A stretch of 44,988 nucleotides of DNA from Rhodospirillales bacterium (lineage in GTDB: Bacteria; Pseudomonadota; Alphaproteobacteria; Rhodospirillales; JAPHRK01): positions 1 to 44,988 of the forward strand of contig JAPHRK010000017.1 in assembly GCA_026196105.1 (NCBI GenBank). Reading direction: 5' to 3'. A program made the position numbers and the translations under genes. A model generated the notes under the pieces. The model was not told the origin of the DNA. It saw nothing but the letters and a program-made list of their open reading frames with translations, and ran no database searches. Shown piece by piece: positions 7,620 through 15,412 of the stretch (position 1 is its first letter; the number at the start of each line of letters is the position of its first letter).

Positions 7620-8855
7620 TTAGATATGGTCAAGAGCATCGACAATTTTTTGGCGCACGGCGTGACGACTTGGATACCAAGCGCTTATGGAACCAACGAT
7701 AATCAGAAGTGATATAACCCCGGCGAAATAAGACCCATCAATCATGAATAAGAGAGGAATTTCCACATTCATTCCGGGAGGGGGAGGCATCAAAATTCCA
7801 ACTTGATTGACAACCTGAGCGGAACCATAAGCCATGACCGCTCCAGTGCTCGCCCCGATCAATCCGATAATACCGCCCTCAATAAGGAAATTTAGCTTTA
7901 AGCGAATGCGGGAGATACCAAAGGCCCGAATGGTGCCGATTTCTCGAGCTCGTTCCATAATGCTCATGAGCATGGTATTGGTTGTCGATAACAAGACCAC
8001 GAGGACAACAATCGCGCCCATAACTGTAAATATGGATTGATAAAGAGTGACAACTTTTTGATAGAACGGTGCCAGAGACAACCAATCTTTCATTTCTAAT
8101 TTGGGAAAATCTTTCTGTAGGTTTGATAGGATAGTATTTGTCACTTCTGTCTTGTCCAAAACGACAACAACACGGCTCACCTTATCCGTCCCCAATAAAG
8201 ATTGAGCAATAGGCAGCGGCACCATTAAGAAGCGTTCATCCTGTTCAGGTATACCCGTGGTATAAAGACCACTCACAGTCAGATCGATCGCATTCAATGA
8301 CCCATGAACGGTAGTGGTAAGAAGCGTTACAAAATCTCCAGGTTTTACTCCTAAATTTCGTGCCAAATCTTTGCCAAGAATAACCTTATTCAAATCCACC
8401 GCTTTGTCTTTTTTGATTTTTGGGAGACTGCGACCAGCAATAATTGGAGCGAAATTTCTGGAGAGTTTTTTCTCTTTTCCAGGTTCAACTCCACGACCAA
8501 GAAAAATAACGGTCCGGTCACCATTTGAAATGAGGCCTTCAAACAGAACGCGCTTCATTGAAAATCTCACATCATCTATCTCTGAAGCTTTCTTTGTTAC
8601 AGCTTCAGCATCATGTGCAGGAAGAGCAAGCTCCATAGGCGTTTCTTGGTAACCGTCAAATTGCCCTATGGCGCCAATTTGGAAGTGGCCAACACCTCCC
8701 TTGATTGTGGTTTCACGCAGCCCTGTGAAGGTTGCATTTACATAACCTGCAGCGGCAAGCAATGCGATGGCTCCCATAGCAATGGTTCCTGCAGCGATTG
8801 TTGTCCGTCGTTTATTGCGTAGAACATTGCGCCAAGCAAAAAGTAGCCATTTCAT
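7620..8855 (-). CDS. ABC transporter permease, FtsX/LolC-MacB type
   Basis: 411 residues with one N-terminal membrane segment (RTTIAAGTIAMGAIALLAAAG), a large periplasmic domain (about 45-265), then three C-terminal membrane segments (about 275-300, 325-350, 375-395). This is the layout of MacB/LolC/LolE permeases. The cytosolic coupling region ERAREIGTIRAFGISR is the conserved FtsX-domain motif that docks the ATPase. The stop overlaps-free order on minus is ATPase then permease, with an ATGA overlap at 8852-8855. A single permease implies a homodimer. With the neighbouring ATPase it would act as a mechanotransmission-type extractor or exporter rather than a classical channel. Confidence 0.9.
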   Translation of the reverse strand: MKWLLFAWRNVLRNKRRTTIAAGTIAMGAIALLAAAGYVNATFTGLRETTIKGGVGHFQIGAIGQFDGYQETPMELALPAHDAEAVTKKASEIDDVRFSMKRVLFEGLISNGDRTVIFLGRGVEPGKEKKLSRNFAPIIAGRSLPKIKKDKAVDLNKVILGKDLARNLGVKPGDFVTLLTTTVHGSLNAIDLTVSGLYTTGIPEQDERFLMVPLPIAQSLLGTDKVSRVVVVLDKTEVTNTILSNLQKDFPKLEMKDWLSLAPFYQKVVTLYQSIFTVMGAIVVLVVLLSTTNTMLMSIMERAREIGTIRAFGISRIRLKLNFLIEGGIIGLIGASTGAVMAYGSAQVVNQVGILMPPPPGMNVEIPLLFMIDGSYFAGVISLLIIVGSISAWYPSRHAVRQKIVDALDHI

Positions 8856-9529
8856 GACTGAAGCACCCCATCTTCAAGAGTAAATACCGTCTTGGCCCGT
8901 TCAAGAATACGCGGGTCATGGGTAGAAAAGAGAAACGCTGTCCCAAGGGTCTGATTCAGGTTTTCCATTACATCAAGCAACAAAAAGGCCGACTTTGTAT
9001 CAAGGTTTGCCGTCGGTTCATCACCTAGGACTAACTCAGGGGTTCCAGCTAAAGCTCTCGCAACAGCGACCCTTTGTTGTTGCCCCCCTGAAAGTTGGTT
9101 AGGGCGGTGCTCCATGCGATCAGCCAAGCCAACGGCATCAAGAGCTTGTTCAGCTTTTTCTCGTCGTTCTGAGGTCGATAGATTACTGCTATAAAGGGGC
9201 ATTTCAACGTTTTCAACAGCACTCAACACAGGGATCAAGTTGAAATCTTGAAAGATAAAGCCAAGTCTATTTGAGCGAATATCTTCAAGTTTGCCTTCAT
9301 TAAAATAATCAATTTCTTCACCTTCTAGAGAAACCGATCCACTATCAGGCCGATCAAGGGTACCAACAATATTGAGTAGAGTACTTTTCCCACTTCCTGA
9401 GGGCCCTGAAACTGCCGCAAAGGTTTCTTTTTCCAAAGAGATCGAAACATTATCCAGCGCTTTGACTGTATCTCCCCCTCGGCTGAACGTTTTGCTGAGA
9501 CCCTGAATTTTGAGCAAGTTATTCATCAA
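8852..9529 (-). CDS. ABC transporter ATP-binding protein, LolD/MacB type
   Basis: 225 residues, the size of LolD-like ATPases. The Walker A GPSGSGKST is at 42-50, the Q-loop in IFQDFNLIP at about 92-100, the signature LSGGQ at 146-150 and the Walker B LVLGDEP at 166-172, followed by the H-loop in FSTHD. All catalytic residues are present. It overlaps the permease gene by 4 nt and follows the DUF2141 gene after 2 nt, so the unit is tightly coupled. It should power the FtsX-type permease in an envelope lipoprotein, lipid or peptide export step. Confidence 0.92.
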   Translation of the reverse strand: MMNNLLKIQGLSKTFSRGGDTVKALDNVSISLEKETFAAVSGPSGSGKSTLLNIVGTLDRPDSGSVSLEGEEIDYFNEGKLEDIRSNRLGFIFQDFNLIPVLSAVENVEMPLYSSNLSTSERREKAEQALDAVGLADRMEHRPNQLSGGQQQRVAVARALAGTPELVLGDEPTANLDTKSAFLLLDVMENLNQTLGTAFLFSTHDPRILERAKTVFTLEDGVLQS

Positions 9530-9531
9530 GC

Positions 9532-9975
9532 TTACTCCATTGAAACAGAGATAGTTGTTTGCTCTTCTGATACGGTAATCAAAGTTGCTTCAAATTTAGG
9601 TGGCCCACCAAATCCTCTGATGTTATTTGAAAACCCATAAAGCTCTTTAGGAATACCCATGAAGTTTTTATCAAATTCTTCATTGCTATTTTCATCATGA
9701 TAAATTGACAGCCCATATTTCCCCGGCGGCAAATCTCCAACAGTTACAAGCATTGTTTCTGCGGTAACTTTTGCGCTAATTTTTTTTATGGCTTTATCGC
9801 TTTTTGACGGAAAATATTCTGCTTTATCATATACTGCGATCATAATCTTCCCTGTCATTTCTTCTATGCCATCCACTTCAACTTTAAGAACCCCAGCTGA
9901 AGCTGGATTGGCTAAAGCAATTGTTGTTATCAAACCAAATACGGCTCCCATGTACTGTTTTGAAATTTTGAACAT
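9532..9975 (-). CDS. DUF2141 domain secreted protein
   Basis: 147 residues with a signal peptide (GLITTIALANPASA). The mature domain contains GKIMIAVYDKAEYF, then GKYGLSIYHDENSNEEFD and MGIPKELYGFSNN. These are the hallmark segments of DUF2141, a small periplasmic beta-sandwich family of unknown function. It is the first gene of the five-gene minus-strand unit and starts 45 bp from the GTG-open frame of the divergent LytTR regulator. The location suggests it may sense or handle the same substrate as the transporter, but no role is established. Confidence 0.85.
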   Translation of the reverse strand: MFKISKQYMGAVFGLITTIALANPASAGVLKVEVDGIEEMTGKIMIAVYDKAEYFPSKSDKAIKKISAKVTAETMLVTVGDLPPGKYGLSIYHDENSNEEFDKNFMGIPKELYGFSNNIRGFGGPPKFEATLITVSEEQTTISVSME

Positions 9976-10119
9976 TTAATTTCCTTTTATGCTCTGAGAT
10001 TAAAGTGACACAGTTGTTTTGTGTTGAGACGACATTGCTATTTTTTAATAAAGAACAACAATAGTCGTTACAGGAACAACGGCTTGATTTTCGCTAAAGA
10101 CCGGGTATCGTCGTTGGCG

Positions 10120-10926
10120 ATGCGTGAACTACGACTTTTAAAACCCCTGGCTATTTATATTGCGGTCTTAATGGCCGTGGGGGTACTGCTTGGCATCATA
10201 GGGCCCTTTGGAACTTTTGATGACTTATCGACAATAAATCGATTTGCCTATTGGATCATTATTGTTGTCCTCAATGGGCTCCAGGCACAGGTCGCCATAG
10301 CTTTCTCTTCTCGACTACTCCCCTTTCCTAAATGGCCCGCAGTTATTCCTATGATTGCTGGTAGCTTTGCTTGCAGCCTGCTTGCAACTTTCGAAGTATT
10401 TTGGCTCGAGAATATTTTCCGGCCTCAAATAAATGTTCATGATCTCTCTTTTGCAGAAATCTATTTTTTTGTCTTGGTCATCACTTTGGTAGTGGCATAC
10501 TTTTTTGTCCTAGGCCCTTTAAATAGTTATGCCGTAGTCCGTCATCCATCAGTTATGGATGCAGAAGCGGAAACGGAGACTGGCATTGAGAATGAAACCC
10601 AAAGTGCACCTCCACCATTCTTCAAACGGCTTCCTGCTAAGCTAGGTACCGAACTTATTTGTCTTGAGATGGAAGACCATTACGTCAGGGCACATACTGT
10701 CTTGGGAAATGATTTAATCTTAATGCGAATGAAAGATGCTGTAACCGAGCTTGAAGGCTTTGACGGTATGCAAGTCCATCGGTCTTTTTGGGTTGCTCGG
10801 GGCGCTATAACCTCTGTCAGACGATCAGGGGAGCGAGGATTATTGACCATGAGCAATGGTATGGAGATACCCGTTAGTCGAACACGCCTGCGCCAACTTC
10901 TCGACAAAAAATTTTTAGAAATATAA
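10120..10926 (+). CDS. Membrane-bound LytTR-family transcriptional regulator
   Basis: 268 residues from ATG 10120. An alternative TTG at 10084 has a better ribosome binding site (AGGA at 10072-10075) and would add 12 residues. The N-terminal half has four hydrophobic segments (about residues 8-30, 40-62, 72-95, 112-132), then a polar linker. The C-terminal 100 residues are a LytTR DNA-binding domain (CLEMEDHYVRAHT, VHRSFWVARGAI, SNGMEIPVSRTRLRQL). Such regulators bind direct repeats and often control an adjacent operon; the gene is divergent from the DUF2141-ABC-outer membrane unit, its likely target. The signal sensed in the membrane is unknown. Confidence 0.85.
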   Translation: MRELRLLKPLAIYIAVLMAVGVLLGIIGPFGTFDDLSTINRFAYWIIIVVLNGLQAQVAIAFSSRLLPFPKWPAVIPMIAGSFACSLLATFEVFWLENIFRPQINVHDLSFAEIYFFVLVITLVVAYFFVLGPLNSYAVVRHPSVMDAEAETETGIENETQSAPPPFFKRLPAKLGTELICLEMEDHYVRAHTVLGNDLILMRMKDAVTELEGFDGMQVHRSFWVARGAITSVRRSGERGLLTMSNGMEIPVSRTRLRQLLDKKFLEI

Positions 10927-10940
10927 ACAGTCGTTACAAA

Positions 10941-10979
10941 TCAGCGCCGGGTGGCGACTACTTTTTGGTAAAGGCCGCT
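10941..10979 (-). pseudogene. Fossil 3' tail of an rquA-like gene
   Basis: Read on minus, this stretch ends GLYQKVVATRR-stop, exactly the last 11 residues of the intact rquA gene at 13124. The 12 shared codons including the stop differ at about six positions, all third-codon and synonymous, so the fragment comes from a functional homologue that diverged under selection and then lost the rest. Similarity fades just beyond, around position 10980. No start, body or open frame remains. Confidence 0.7.
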
Positions 10980-10987
10980 ATATGGAC

Positions 10988-11032
10988 CGTTCAGCAACCT
11001 TCTGAACCACGGATACACATTCAGTGAATGTG
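10988..11032. repeat. Two adjacent hairpins between convergent genes
   Basis: GTTCAG-7-CTGAAC at about 10989-11007 and CACATTC-AGT-GAATGTG at 11016-11032 lie between the convergent LytTR and phosphatase genes. Neither has a T-run. They may slow transcription from either side or be remnants of the deleted gene next to them. Confidence 0.45.
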
Positions 11033-11060
11033 GTGAAACTCAACCTTTACCATCAAGTGA

Positions 11061-12989
11061 TTACTGCCAGCGCGAATGGCGTTCCATGCGGTTGAATTCA
11101 ATTGCCTCACCACCTGCAACCAATTGACGAATACGCCAAGGTTGACCCGTTTCATTTAGCTCAACTAACCCAATTCCAGCAGCATTTAATAAACGGCGCC
11201 CATCGGCGTGACCGTCTGGTTTTCTTGGAATAATACGCATTCTTTTGCGTTTGGTGAACCAGTTAAGCGGAGAACGCGGTGAATAGAGCCAACGGTTGAG
11301 TACATCCAATATGTCTAATAACTTTTTCGGGAACTCGTTTCTCAACCCACTACTGGTAACTTGCCAGATATCTGGGCCACCTTCTGTTTTTCTAAGTTCA
11401 ACATCATAAACAAAGGAATAATGCACATCACCTGATAGGATCACAAAATTCTGAGGTGTCTTTGAATGGCGGAAAATATTGAGAATAGAATTTGCTGTTC
11501 CCGGGTGTGCCATCCAGTTTTCTGCATCAACGACCAACGGTTTTCCAAACCATGTAAATATACCTTGGATGGTCTCTATTAACTTCATGCCGTAGATCGG
11601 GGCTGGCGAAACCAACAAGACGCTTTTGTTTCCATATAACTTCTGTTGAATATCGCATAAAGCCTCCCAGTCCAATAGACCAGAAGGTTTCACCATGGAA
11701 TTTTCAGAACGCCAACGTCTTGTCCGACTGTCGATAACAATCAAGGGAGGTTCTGTTTTCCATTCATATTCCCAGCCTTCAAATTTCAAGATGTGATCAT
11801 GAAAGACCTGATGGGTTTTACATCCGGGATCACGAAGCATCTCAGCATATTCATCAATAAAATCCTGTTGAAATTTTTCCGGACAGTTCCCCCATGCTTG
11901 GCATAGGAAATACGCACTTAGTCCATTGGCTATCATGCGCTTGGAAAAGGGATGTCCGTAAACAGCTTCTTCCCATTCTCTATTTAAGTTCCAATCGTCT
12001 GTTATGTCATGATCATCAAAAATCATGGCAACAGGGATATGGGCAAACAGGCGGCGCACTCTATTTAGCTCTGACTTGAAATGCTCAATGATTTCTTGTT
12101 CTTCTTTATAGAGCGAACTGTTTTCAGGACTTAAGCCAGCAGGTTCTGATAAGTCAGCAAACTTCCAAGGTTCTGGTGACCAGACAAGCAAATACATTAT
12201 AAGGTGTTCGTGCAAACTTATAAGGTGGTTGTGTGCCGTATCTGTTGTGAAAATAGGTTTCTTGACCCCATCAAACAACATATCAAGAAGGGCCCTGTTA
12301 CCCTTTACTTTAGGAAGGATATCTGCACGACCATAATAGCAGTCATGGTGCCCATAAAGAGCGATAGAATTTTCAATATCCGGTACACCTAGGCCTTTCA
12401 TTTTTTCAGCAGGTAGATCAAGCTTTTCAATAACGCTATGAATCGCACGTAACATAGGGCCAGCGACATCATCTGAATAAATTTGATCTCCCGACATCAC
12501 TAACAAAGAAGGCCAGGTGGGAAGAGCGCTATCTGTTGTACTATCTGAATTTATAAGTTTCGCAAGAAGTCTGTCAGCTTCAATCAATCCATCTTCTGAT
12601 TGGTGGTGGGGCTTACGACATGACCCATGCAGGACAGAGCCGATATGATTTGGAATGATGAAACCTAAAGAGCTTTTGTTTGGATAAAGAAGATCAGGTG
12701 ATAGCGACACTAAATTTTGCCCATCAAGCTCAATTTGATAATCTATCCATTCATCAGTAGGTAATTCGGCATCTAATGTGAGATTGATAAGGAGGTAATG
12801 TAGGTTTTCAGCCGCGCTTAATGTCTTGATGTTTTGAGTGACGTTAATATCTTGAGAAAACGTAATGGTGGGCTCAATAGGTTTGGTCAACACCATCCAA
12901 ATAGCGAGGCGTGCGCGTTCTATGCGTCTTAAAATCGGTCCGGCAAGGACTAGGGAGATAGAAGGGACCGCATTCGACATTTTTTGCAC
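11061..12989 (-). CDS. PhoD-like metallophosphatase family protein
   Basis: 642 residues. The metallophosphatase core has motifs of the alkaline phosphatase D / PhoD superfamily in order: HGSCRKPHH (about 140), MSGDQIYSDD (about 187), IFDDHDITDDWN (about 345) and LSGDVHYSF (about 530). The Asp and His residues are those expected to bind two metal ions. There is no clear signal peptide (the N-terminus MSNAVPSISLVLAGPILRRIERARLA is weakly hydrophobic), unlike secreted PhoD. The C-terminal region has a basic patch (TKRKRMRIIPRKPDGH). It is probably a cytosolic or peripheral phosphodiesterase of the large PhoD-like family, with unknown substrate. It sits between the fossil rquA tail and live rquA. 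Confidence 0.8.
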   Translation of the reverse strand: MQKMSNAVPSISLVLAGPILRRIERARLAIWMVLTKPIEPTITFSQDINVTQNIKTLSAAENLHYLLINLTLDAELPTDEWIDYQIELDGQNLVSLSPDLLYPNKSSLGFIIPNHIGSVLHGSCRKPHHQSEDGLIEADRLLAKLINSDSTTDSALPTWPSLLVMSGDQIYSDDVAGPMLRAIHSVIEKLDLPAEKMKGLGVPDIENSIALYGHHDCYYGRADILPKVKGNRALLDMLFDGVKKPIFTTDTAHNHLISLHEHLIMYLLVWSPEPWKFADLSEPAGLSPENSSLYKEEQEIIEHFKSELNRVRRLFAHIPVAMIFDDHDITDDWNLNREWEEAVYGHPFSKRMIANGLSAYFLCQAWGNCPEKFQQDFIDEYAEMLRDPGCKTHQVFHDHILKFEGWEYEWKTEPPLIVIDSRTRRWRSENSMVKPSGLLDWEALCDIQQKLYGNKSVLLVSPAPIYGMKLIETIQGIFTWFGKPLVVDAENWMAHPGTANSILNIFRHSKTPQNFVILSGDVHYSFVYDVELRKTEGGPDIWQVTSSGLRNEFPKKLLDILDVLNRWLYSPRSPLNWFTKRKRMRIIPRKPDGHADGRRLLNAAGIGLVELNETGQPWRIRQLVAGGEAIEFNRMERHSRWQ

Positions 12990-13123
12990 TCATGCCTATT
13001 CAACTCATTGAATTTAAAGTAGCCACTGGATGAGATATTAGCAATAGTGCCCTTAAAGGACGTCCGCAATCAAAACGACATTATAATAAAGCTGTGAAAC
13101 CATATTTATGCCCTACACCTAAA

Positions 13124-13837
13124 TCAGCGACGAGTTGCAACTACTTTTTGGTAGAGACCACCGAAGAAAGTTTGTTTGGACCAAGTGAAAGCATCGTCCC
13201 CTCCTGCCAAAGTACTGATTTCTGTTTCCAGCAAATCCATTGTAAAGGGTTCCAGTTTACGCCAGATGAGATTCATAATGCCTCCTAAAGGATGGAACCG
13301 TACTGGTTTGTGATAATCAACAAAAACAGCTTTCCCTCCAGGGGCAACATTATCAAGTAACCCCCTAATCACTTCCACTTTTTTTTCGTGTGGCATTTCA
13401 TGGAGGAGGAAGTAGCAACAAATCCCATCATAAGGACCGCCGCCAGGGGCCGCTGCATCAGCGAGGCGTACTTTTGCTTGGGGCAACCCTTTGAGGCGCC
13501 TGCGACAGTTCTCCACCTGCAAAGGGACAATATCAATGACATCAAGTTGACCATTCTCCCCCACGTGTCGCGCAAGGTTTGGAGAAAAATCACCATAAAC
13601 ATAAGCCGCCTGAAGGACCCTTCCTCCCGGTTTAATTTCTTCAAAAGCTGACTTCATTAACCGACGACTGTTGCCCCATAAAATAGCCCAGACAATGATA
13701 CCTCGATCCAACCAGGAAACCGTAGTGGGGTCGATATAGGCCCAATGATAGGTTTTCTTCAGATAATCGGGAATCACAGGTTTTGTCGACAAAGGAACAA
13801 GGGCCTGGGATTGGGATTTTAAGATTATTTGATCCAT
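13124..13837 (-). CDS. rquA: Rhodoquinone biosynthesis protein RquA
   Basis: 237 residues, a class I methyltransferase-like protein. RquA uses S-adenosylmethionine as amino donor to convert ubiquinone to rhodoquinone, a low-potential quinone for anaerobic respiration. Here the SAM-binding region is the altered VLQAAYVYGDFSP (about residues 74-86) in place of the usual acidic-Gly motif, as in RquA. Flanking hallmarks are YHWAYIDP near residue 30, VVWAILWGN-type sequence near 50 (here IIVWAILWGNSRR), and VDYHKPVRFHPLGG later. It follows frdD by 52 bp on the same strand. That placement beside a fumarate reductase operon supports RquA over an ordinary UbiE-type methyltransferase. Confidence 0.85.
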   Translation of the reverse strand: MDQIILKSQSQALVPLSTKPVIPDYLKKTYHWAYIDPTTVSWLDRGIIVWAILWGNSRRLMKSAFEEIKPGGRVLQAAYVYGDFSPNLARHVGENGQLDVIDIVPLQVENCRRRLKGLPQAKVRLADAAAPGGGPYDGICCYFLLHEMPHEKKVEVIRGLLDNVAPGGKAVFVDYHKPVRFHPLGGIMNLIWRKLEPFTMDLLETEISTLAGGDDAFTWSKQTFFGGLYQKVVATRR

Positions 13838-13889
13838 CTACGCCTCATGCCATCAGAAGTTATTGTAGTTCAATTTTTCACTTCACTCC

Positions 13890-14237
13890 TCACAAACGAA
13901 GCAGAAAAATCACCGCTAAAACAGTTCCCAGAGCAGCAACACCATAGCAAATAAGCATGGTTGTTCTGTCACTATGAATGCCAAGATCATGAACCGTTGT
14001 TCTGGTTCTGTGGGCAGCATGCCAAAGGGAAACTGTCAGGAAGCCTAAGAGGACCAACCGCCCTAAAGGATGAGCCACCACCATGAAAACTCGGTCATAC
14101 GAAAGGTCCGTAGGTGAGAGAAACCCGAGAGGAACCGCAAGGCCGAGAATTAACACGAGAACAGGAACAAGGAATGCCGTTACTGTACCACCTGCTGCAA
14201 AAAGGCCCCAAACAATTGGTTTGTTAGAACGTGCCAT
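13890..14237 (-). CDS. frdD: Fumarate reductase membrane subunit FrdD
   Basis: 115 residues with three membrane helices (about 10-35, 58-80, 90-112). The sequence lines up with E. coli FrdD from the start (VWGLFAAGG, LAVPLGFLSP, LSYDRVF, HAAHRTRTTVHDLGIH). With FrdC it anchors FrdAB in the cytoplasmic membrane and forms the quinol site. The gene is 3 nt after frdC and is the last structural gene before rquA. No heme-ligating pattern is obvious, consistent with the heme-free type D quinol:fumarate reductase. Confidence 0.92.
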   Translation of the reverse strand: MARSNKPIVWGLFAAGGTVTAFLVPVLVLILGLAVPLGFLSPTDLSYDRVFMVVAHPLGRLVLLGFLTVSLWHAAHRTRTTVHDLGIHSDRTTMLICYGVAALGTVLAVIFLLRL

Positions 14238-14240
14238 TGA

Positions 14241-14630
14241 TCAAAGCCCTCCCACAATAAATAGAGCTACAACTGAGATCACTAACCAGCCCCCATAATG
14301 AGCACCAACGATAACCCATCCAGGCAGTTGTTTGTCGCCAATCCAGATCGGCATGGCTTTTGGTGTTAAGTTAAACCAAGTTACTGAGTGAAGAACTGCC
14401 ATGATGAAAACAGCTAGGTTCATCAACAAACCAGCTTGGCTCCACAGGGCCGCCAAGAAAATGTCAAAAGTTTCGGGGCCTTGTGACAAACGATAGATGC
14501 CTACCAATAAAACAAATGCATAGAAGCCAATGAACAGGCAGGTCAATTCACGCGCCATATAGCGGATATACCGCCCTTCCCGCAGCCACCAAGAGTTAGG
14601 CATAGGTCGAATATAAGGTCGATTGGTCAT
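14241..14630 (-). CDS. frdC: Fumarate reductase membrane subunit FrdC
   Basis: 129 residues and three membrane helices (about 30-48, 65-88, 108-128). The N-terminus RPYIRPMPNSWW matches the E. coli FrdC pattern (RPYVRPM...WW), and TWFNLTPKAMPI corresponds to its WF-LAPKA segment. It overlaps frdB by 4 nt. Together with FrdD it binds quinol, here probably rhodoquinol given the nearby rquA. Confidence 0.92.
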   Translation of the reverse strand: MTNRPYIRPMPNSWWLREGRYIRYMARELTCLFIGFYAFVLLVGIYRLSQGPETFDIFLAALWSQAGLLMNLAVFIMAVLHSVTWFNLTPKAMPIWIGDKQLPGWVIVGAHYGGWLVISVVALFIVGGL

Positions 14631-15412
14631 GCGCCACCTCCCTCTACCTGTTTAACTACACCGCCACTCTTTTTCTTGCCCAGGAGCAACTTATCCATGA
14701 AGTAATCCATGGTGCTGGCAATTTTAGTTTGCTGAATGGCAGCTGCAGGATCAACATGTTTGGGACAAACTTCAGAGCAAGCTCCAACAAAAGTACATTC
14801 CCAAATCCCCTCATTACTCGCCACCACATCTTCGCGAACACTTCTGCCTTGGTCGCGACTGTCAACATTATAGCGATGAGCTAAAGCCAAAGCAGCGGGA
14901 CCAACAAACCCTTCGTTCAAAGCGTATTGTGGGCAAACCGAATAACAAGCGAGGCAGTTAATGCACATAGCATAAGGCTTGAACCTTTTTAGCTGCCCGG
15001 AGGTTTGTTTATAAGTTCCATCCACTTCGGCAACAGGTTCTTTCGGAATCAAATAGGGCTTAACGACCGTCATCTTTTTCATGAAGTCATCAAGAACCAC
15101 TACCAAGTCCCTCTCAATCGGGAAGTTATGGAGAGGTTCAACGCGGATCGTATCGGGAAAGTCTCGCACGAAGGCTTTACATGAGAGCATCGGTGTATTG
15201 TTGATCACCATGCCACAACTGCCGCAGACCGACATATGACAGGACCAACGGTAACTTAAAGTTCGGTCAATATTATCTTTGATGTAATTAAGAACATCCA
15301 AAACCACCCATTCTTCTTGAACAGGAACTATATAGCTCTGGATTACAGGTTCATCATCAAGTTCAGGGCGATAGCGCAAAACCTCGAGGGTAATTTGTCG
15401 TTCACTCATCAC
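14627..15412 (-). CDS. frdB: Fumarate reductase iron-sulfur subunit FrdB
   Basis: 261 residues carrying three iron-sulfur clusters that pass electrons from quinol to FrdA. The 2Fe-2S motif is in the N-terminal third (CHMSVCGSCG and a further Cys in PMLSC). The 4Fe-4S motif is CINCLACYSVCP and the 3Fe-4S motif is CTFVGACSEVCPKHVDP, the latter almost identical to E. coli FrdB. This places it with fumarate reductases rather than succinate dehydrogenases. The start MMSER overlaps the end of frdA by 4 nt, so the operon is tightly coupled. Confidence 0.95.
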   Translation of the reverse strand: MMSERQITLEVLRYRPELDDEPVIQSYIVPVQEEWVVLDVLNYIKDNIDRTLSYRWSCHMSVCGSCGMVINNTPMLSCKAFVRDFPDTIRVEPLHNFPIERDLVVVLDDFMKKMTVVKPYLIPKEPVAEVDGTYKQTSGQLKRFKPYAMCINCLACYSVCPQYALNEGFVGPAALALAHRYNVDSRDQGRSVREDVVASNEGIWECTFVGACSEVCPKHVDPAAAIQQTKIASTMDYFMDKLLLGKKKSGGVVKQVEGGGA

